64,000 bases of DNA from Mesotaenium endlicherianum (taxonomy: Eukaryota > Streptophyta > Zygnematophyceae > Zygnematales > Mesotaeniaceae): positions 124,001 through 188,000 of the forward strand of contig WELA01002708.1 in the NCBI GenBank assembly GCA_009602735.1. The letters run 5' to 3'. Position 1 is the stretch's first letter, and each line of letters opens with the position of its first letter. Position numbers and translations under genes: made by a program. The notes beneath the pieces were generated by a model. The model had not been told where the DNA came from. It saw only the letters and a list, made by a program, of their open reading frames with translations, and did no database searches. Of the stretch, positions 60,488 through 64,000 are shown piece after piece.

Positions 60488-61173
60488 AAAAAAGATTGGT
60501 GGTGTTGACGGGCGCAGGCATCAGTGCAGAAAGCGGACTGAAAACTTTCCGAGATAGTGATGGTTTATGGGAAGGATATGATATATACGAAGTGGCTTCT
60601 CCGCGCGGATGGCAGCAGGCGCCACAGGTTGTGCTCGATTTTTACAATATGCGCCGCAGGGATGTAGCTCTTGCACAACCTAACGCTGCGCATAAAATAT
60701 TGGCAGCGTTGGAACAGGATTTCGATGTACACATCATCACACAGAATATCGACGACCTGCATGAACGGGCTGGAAGCACACAGGTATTGCATTTACATGG
60801 CGAGATATTCAAAATGCGCAGTGTGCTCGATGAAAACATTACTTATCCCATCCGTGAGGATATCCGTTTGGGCGACAAAGCGCCCGATGGCGGGCAACTC
60901 AGGCCCCATATCGTTTGGTTCGATGAACCCGTTCCTATGATCGAAGCGGCTATACAAGTAGCACGGACAGCAGAACTCTTTGCAGTCATCGGCACTTCAT
61001 TGGTAGTCTATCCCGCGGCAGGGCTTGTCAATTATGTGCCTTATGGCGTACCTAAATTCATTGTCGACAAACATATCCCTTCTTCCCCATCGTTATACAA
61101 TGTAACTGCTATCGAAGCTCCTGCTTCGGAAGGGGTACAATTGTTAAAAAACAAGCTGGCGGCGTATCTTTAG
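60484..61173 (+). CDS. Sir2-family NAD-dependent protein deacylase lacking zinc cysteines
   Basis: The 229-aa protein has the NAD-binding GAGISAESGLKTFRDSDGLW, TQNIDDLHERAG, and LHLHGEIF with the catalytic His, plus GTSLVVYPAAGLV. The substrate motif FYNMRRR gives the Y-x-x-R pair of class III (SIRT5/CobB) desuccinylases. The zinc-binding region is shortened (FKMRSVLDENITYPIREDIRL) and has no Cys; the protein has no Cys at all. It is coupled to the methyltransferase by a four-base overlap. Succinyl or malonyl lysine removal is inferred. Confidence 0.92.
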   Translation: MKKRLVVLTGAGISAESGLKTFRDSDGLWEGYDIYEVASPRGWQQAPQVVLDFYNMRRRDVALAQPNAAHKILAALEQDFDVHIITQNIDDLHERAGSTQVLHLHGEIFKMRSVLDENITYPIREDIRLGDKAPDGGQLRPHIVWFDEPVPMIEAAIQVARTAELFAVIGTSLVVYPAAGLVNYVPYGVPKFIVDKHIPSSPSLYNVTAIEAPASEGVQLLKNKLAAYL

Positions 61174-61219
61174 ACTTTTGCTAACATCGGCTGTTATAAT
61201 CTTGCACAAATTTCATTGC

Positions 61220-62527
61220 ATGAGGGTTGGTTTACTTTTCGTTTCCTGGTTTATTGCACTTTCCGCTACTGCTCAACTGAGTGAACAGTACCTGGAACTC
61301 AAAACTTTTACCGGTAAACAAACCAATTTGCCAACCGATAGCAGCGCGGCGCTTTATCCATATTATCACAAAGAACTGCACTACCTCTACCCGTTGTATA
61401 AAGCTTTTCAAAAAGAAAAAACAATCCTTGCGGCCACGGATGCTGCTAGTTATTACGACCAGCTTTCGCAGGTCCTTGCTTTTGTGGGTGATTATGCAAG
61501 CGTTTTGCAATTGAGCAAACTGGGACACGATCCTGTGGGTGACACGGCTATAGGGTTTTCCAACAAGCAAGCAGAAATAGTAAAATCGATTCAGTACACT
61601 GATGCCAGGCAGTATATTTTGAAAAAGGCGGCTGCCAGCCGCGTTGTGATGATCAATGAAGCGCACGACAAGCCCTTGCACAGGGTTTTCACCGCTTCTT
61701 TGCTGGAAGGCCTGTACCAACAGGGATTCCGCTACCTGGCCATGGAAACCCTGAACACGAATCGCAACACACCGCTTACCCGGTTGAATATGTACACCGG
61801 TCATTATACCTGCGAACCTATGGGTGGGGAATTGGTGCGAAAGGCCCTGGAAATAGGTTATAAACTGGTGGCTTATGAAGATTCTCTGGCGTACAAACAC
61901 GGACCCAATCAACGCGAATACATACAGGCGTCGAATATCAATGCGATCCTGAAAAAAGACAGCACTGCTAAAATACTGGTACATGCCGGTTACGGGCATA
62001 TATCGAAAGTGGCTACGGAAGACTATATTCCTATGGCCGCATATTTTAGCGTGATCTCCGGCATCGATCCGCTGACCATTGACCAGACTTCTCTGTGCGA
62101 AGGAAGCACGTCGAATGACAAAGCCAGTTTTTATGAAACATGGCTCAAGCTTCGCCCCGTTGCAGCTCCTGTAGTTCCTTTGCAAAGTGATACCGCATTC
62201 GATCCCTTTGGCTATAAGTTGTATGATGTTTACGTGATCCATCCGGCAACAAAATTTCATAACGGCCGTCCGCAATGGGTCAATATGGATGGATGGAAAA
62301 AAGAACTGCCCGTGCCTCCGGCGTTTCAATCGCTCTTCTTTGTACAGGCTTATTATGCCAATGAATACAATGATAAAACCGCCGGCCTGGTAGTGCCTGC
62401 CGATCAAACTTATATCAATGCACCAAACGGTTATTACTACCTCTATCTACGCAAAGGTAGGTATAAAATAGTTTTCCGGGATAAATTATATGCAGTGTTG
62501 GGAGTAAAAGAAATTGAAGTGAAATAG
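61220..62527 (+). CDS. Exported protein with EreA/ChaN/TIKI-like domain, unknown function
   Basis: The 435-aa protein has a signal peptide (residues 1-17, LSATAQ). An N-terminal helical region is followed by RVVMINEAHDKPLHRVFTASLLEGLYQQGFRYLAMETL, then DSTAKILVHAGYGHISK. The E-A-H-D and G-Y-G-H pieces resemble the metal or haem-site motifs of the EreA/ChaN/TIKI superfamily. The C-terminal third is a separate beta-rich region. No substrate can be predicted. The ATG at 61220 is chosen because it begins the signal peptide; an upstream in-frame start at 61178 would not. Confidence 0.75.
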   Translation: MRVGLLFVSWFIALSATAQLSEQYLELKTFTGKQTNLPTDSSAALYPYYHKELHYLYPLYKAFQKEKTILAATDAASYYDQLSQVLAFVGDYASVLQLSKLGHDPVGDTAIGFSNKQAEIVKSIQYTDARQYILKKAAASRVVMINEAHDKPLHRVFTASLLEGLYQQGFRYLAMETLNTNRNTPLTRLNMYTGHYTCEPMGGELVRKALEIGYKLVAYEDSLAYKHGPNQREYIQASNINAILKKDSTAKILVHAGYGHISKVATEDYIPMAAYFSVISGIDPLTIDQTSLCEGSTSNDKASFYETWLKLRPVAAPVVPLQSDTAFDPFGYKLYDVYVIHPATKFHNGRPQWVNMDGWKKELPVPPAFQSLFFVQAYYANEYNDKTAGLVVPADQTYINAPNGYYYLYLRKGRYKIVFRDKLYAVLGVKEIEVK

Positions 62528-62544
62528 CGCCTTCAGAATTTGGC

Positions 62545-63198
62545 TCAATTTTTAGGCAGGGAAGATTTTAGAAAATCAATTTCTTGTCGTGGAAGAAAAA
62601 AACCTTTGATGCAGTTAGGGTTTCTGATAGAAAGTTGGATATGCGTTTTTTCAGCGATCCCAGCCCCGGTATATGCAGGGCCGCCTTCGGTAAATACCCC
62701 TCTTGCCGAATCGAATATTCTATATTCACTATACCCTTTCAGTTGTATATCTGTAGCAACCCAGTTAGTAATTTGATCATGCATAAATTCTATCACCTTG
62801 CAATCCAGTTCACGTAGGATTTTATCTTTATGGTGATCTGTTTTGATGTCTCTATTTTGGGGGAGTGTTTCACCAACATCTTTATAGGTTTGAGCCAGTA
62901 ATGAATAAGATCCCTTAATCATTGATATAAATCGCGAATCAGAAAGATCAAAACAATACCCTAAATCCAATACTGCTCCGATTACAGCAGGGGTATCAAT
63001 CTCACCTCTTCGTTTTTTATCTTTTGCCCATTCAAGAGCCCTATCAATGTTGTTTTCCCAGAAATATATGCCATGCCCCAGCCAGTCATAAGGTTTTTCA
63101 CTCTTTTTAATAAAATCCGGATTTGATAACAGCTTGTTCCGAATGGCGGCCTCGCATCCATGAAAAGCAATAATCAACCCTGGCCTCGAATAGTACAT
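62545..63198 (-). CDS. ADP-ribosyltransferase-fold (DUF3990-like) protein, second gene of a small-protein bicistron
   Basis: The 217-aa protein has LIIAFHGCEAA (His13-Gly14), WLGHGIYFWENNIDRALEWA (Tyr45), and a C-terminal EGGPAYTGAGI ... KTHIQLSIRNPNCIKGFF block. The order FHG, GIYFW and a late Glu/Gln-containing strand resembles ADP-ribosyltransferases of the H-Y-E class and DUF3990. The real activity is not established. It starts two bases after a 59-aa gene under one promoter. The pair looks AT-rich compared with neighbours. A toxin-antitoxin or defence role is a hypothesis. Confidence 0.72.
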   Translation of the reverse strand: MYYSRPGLIIAFHGCEAAIRNKLLSNPDFIKKSEKPYDWLGHGIYFWENNIDRALEWAKDKKRRGEIDTPAVIGAVLDLGYCFDLSDSRFISMIKGSYSLLAQTYKDVGETLPQNRDIKTDHHKDKILRELDCKVIEFMHDQITNWVATDIQLKGYSEYRIFDSARGVFTEGGPAYTGAGIAEKTHIQLSIRNPNCIKGFFLPRQEIDFLKSSLPKN

Positions 63199-63200
63199 GG

Positions 63201-63380
63201 TTACTTTGTAACCCCTTTTCTCATGAACCTGCCAATATTCCGATATGGTTTGGTATAATTACCTTTTTTCGTCAGGATACCTGCGGAAACAAGAGACGCA
63301 AACGCTTGTTCTTTTGTACGCTTTTCAGACAGTTTTTTCTTAAACATGTCTATTAACCTTTTAATATCTTGATCAGTCAT
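63201..63380 (-). CDS. 59-aa helical partner protein of the ADP-ribosyltransferase-fold gene
   Basis: The ATG at 63380 (minus strand) opens a 59-codon frame starting MTDQDIKRLIDMFKKKLSEK. It contains KEQAFASLVSAGILTKKG then NYTKPYRNIG, and ends with TAA at 63201. Only two bases separate it from the next ATG. The protein is basic and probably two helices, with a loop ending in the G-N-Y-T-x-P-Y-R pattern. An exact -7 element sits four bases before the ATG. It may be an antitoxin-like regulator, by position only. No known domain is recognised. Confidence 0.7.
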   Translation of the reverse strand: MTDQDIKRLIDMFKKKLSEKRTKEQAFASLVSAGILTKKGNYTKPYRNIGRFMRKGVTK

Positions 63381-63384
63381 ACTA

Positions 63385-63392
63385 CAAATTTA
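63385..63392 (-). promoter_or_regulatory. Predicted -7 element of the 59-aa/ADP-ribosyltransferase-like bicistron
   Basis: Minus strand TAAATTTG (exact TAnnTTTG) ends four bases before the ATG at 63380, implying a leaderless mRNA as at higB. Confidence 0.5.
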
Positions 63393-63491
63393 CTGTAAGC
63401 AGCTTGCAAAAAAACAGGAGTTTGTACGTGATTTTTTTAGCAATAAATCAGATCAGGAATATACAATTGAAGAACCGTATTCAATCGGTCA

Positions 63492-63677
63492 TCAGCTATG
63501 CAAGCCGAAATAAGAAAGGGTTATCCATACTGCCACAAAGAAAAAAGCAGCCAATGCATCATTGGTCAATGATTTGAACGGTCTTTTCCTGATAAAAAGT
63601 TGGTAGAAAATCCACAGTACCATTAAAATAACAGGGCCGAAAAAACGCAGCATCCATAGCGTATAAGGAACAGACAT
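63492..63677 (-). CDS. Small two-helix membrane protein, unknown function
   Basis: A 61-aa protein has two hydrophobic helices (about residues 8-26 and 41-58) separated by a basic loop (IRKRPFKSLTND). It starts MSVPYTLWMLRFFGPVILMV. No family is recognised. It lies 50 bases downstream of the SpmB-type gene on the same strand and may be its neighbour in an operon. Confidence 0.55.
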   Translation of the reverse strand: MSVPYTLWMLRFFGPVILMVLWIFYQLFIRKRPFKSLTNDALAAFFFVAVWITLSYFGLHS

Positions 63678-63727
63678 ATACTTTCTATTTTCCTTGAAGT
63701 GTTTCGCTGCTATAAAGGTATAACTTA

Positions 63728-64000
63728 TTATTTAAAAAAGATATACCCTATGAATACCGCAGCTATCACTCCTATCAGATCGGCCAGCATACCGGCCCAG
63801 ATGGCATAACGCACTCTCTTGATGCCTACGCTACCGAAATACAACGCAACAATATAAAAAGTAGTATCGGCGCTGCCCTGGAATGTAGAAGCCAACTGGC
63901 CAATGAAACTATCAGGGCCATGCGTTTTGAAGATATCCAGCATCAGCCCCCGGGCGCCGCCACCGCTGAACGGACGCATGATGGCAACCGGCAGGGCCGG
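63728..64000 (-). CDS. Spore maturation protein B-like / nucleoside recognition domain membrane protein (5' end outside window)
   Basis: The minus-strand frame is open to base 64000, so the start is missing. The visible 90 residues contain PALPVAIMRPFSGGGARGLMLDIFKTHGPDS, STFQGSADTTFYIVALYFGSVGIKRVRYAIWAGMLADLIG, and a terminal membrane helix. This is the C-terminal part of SpmB-type Gate-domain proteins. In Bacteroidota these are often fused SpmA-SpmB proteins in non-sporulating cells; the transported substrate is unknown. The internal ATG at 63979 is not a likely start. Confidence 0.88.
   Translation of the reverse strand, partial: PALPVAIMRPFSGGGARGLMLDIFKTHGPDSFIGQLASTFQGSADTTFYIVALYFGSVGIKRVRYAIWAGMLADLIGVIAAVFIGYIFFK

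Noticed and set aside
61232-62407. Minus-strand 391-codon frame opposite the EreA/ChaN-like gene
   Set aside because: The plus strand has a signal peptide and conserved motifs; the antisense product has neither.
1-64000. tRNA, rRNA or tmRNA genes, prophage or insertion sequences
   Set aside because: No cloverleaf-like sequence, rRNA core, transposase, integrase or phage structural gene was found; intergenic gaps are mostly too short.

Overview
The window comes from a Bacteroidota genome, most likely a member of the Chitinophagaceae. The evidence is a giant PKD-repeat protein ending in a type IX secretion (CHU_C-type) sorting domain followed by a PorP/SprF partner, a fused SecDF, a long NusB, bacillithiol genes, and many start-proximal TAnnTTTG promoter elements, which are the Bacteroidota -7 box. 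Base composition looks moderate (roughly mid-40s % GC by eye). Two small accessory loci, higBA and an ADP-ribosyltransferase-like pair near the right end, look more AT-rich.

Layout. 1-5.1 kb: surface adhesin-like protein plus PorP/SprF, then a small Tyr-rich exported protein. 5.3-7.7 kb (minus strand): nusB, a DUF1573 lipoprotein, yajC and coaE, with a terminator between the last two. 8-14 kb: groES-groEL, a small membrane protein, an FKBP lipoprotein and secDF. 14.2-26.8 kb: two tandem copies of a four-gene metal-efflux module (small exported protein, TolC-type outer membrane factor, lipoprotein adaptor, CzcA/CusA-type RND pump). 26.9-35.9 kb: A-type iron-sulfur carrier, acyl-CoA mutase large subunit, Pmp3-tailed protein, M20 amidohydrolase, YggS, an exported protein with a DxDDT motif, acyl-CoA dehydrogenase, amidase and an HD protein. 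36-39.3 kb: Rieske lipoprotein, the agmatine-to-putrescine pair aguA-aguB, and bshB1. 39.4-40.7 kb: higB-higA followed by a gene-free array of about 23 degenerate 22-bp direct repeats. 40.7-48.4 kb: SulP transporter, rpmE2, yajQ, a large outer-membrane beta-barrel protein with a palindromic operator at its promoter, lgt, bacilliredoxin and hsp20. 48.5-52.1 kb: pyrR-pyrB-coaD facing recF-DUF721 (DciA-like). 52.1-61.2 kb: orphan ABC permease, acyltransferase-like membrane protein, DoxX-type protein, DUF1599, folP, FKBP, nrnA, ndk, methyltransferase and a cysteine-free sirtuin. 61.2-64 kb: an EreA/ChaN-like exported protein, a 59-aa protein plus ADP-ribosyltransferase-fold protein bicistron, a small membrane protein and the C-terminal part of an SpmB-type protein.

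Two families of dispersed palindromic repeats recur. Family A has CGTCATCCCGAGCG...CAGGATGACG ends (four loci). Family B has AATTCGGCAATTCGACAAT arms (three clear copies and one decayed). Nearly every copy sits within a few to about 20 bases of a stop codon. One copy supplies the stop codon and last residues of an ABC permease.

The candidates for something less described are the 59-aa/ADP-ribosyltransferase-like bicistron, the 22-bp repeat array beside higBA, and the conserved small protein that opens each duplicated efflux module. No rRNA, tRNA, CRISPR array, phage or transposase gene was seen.
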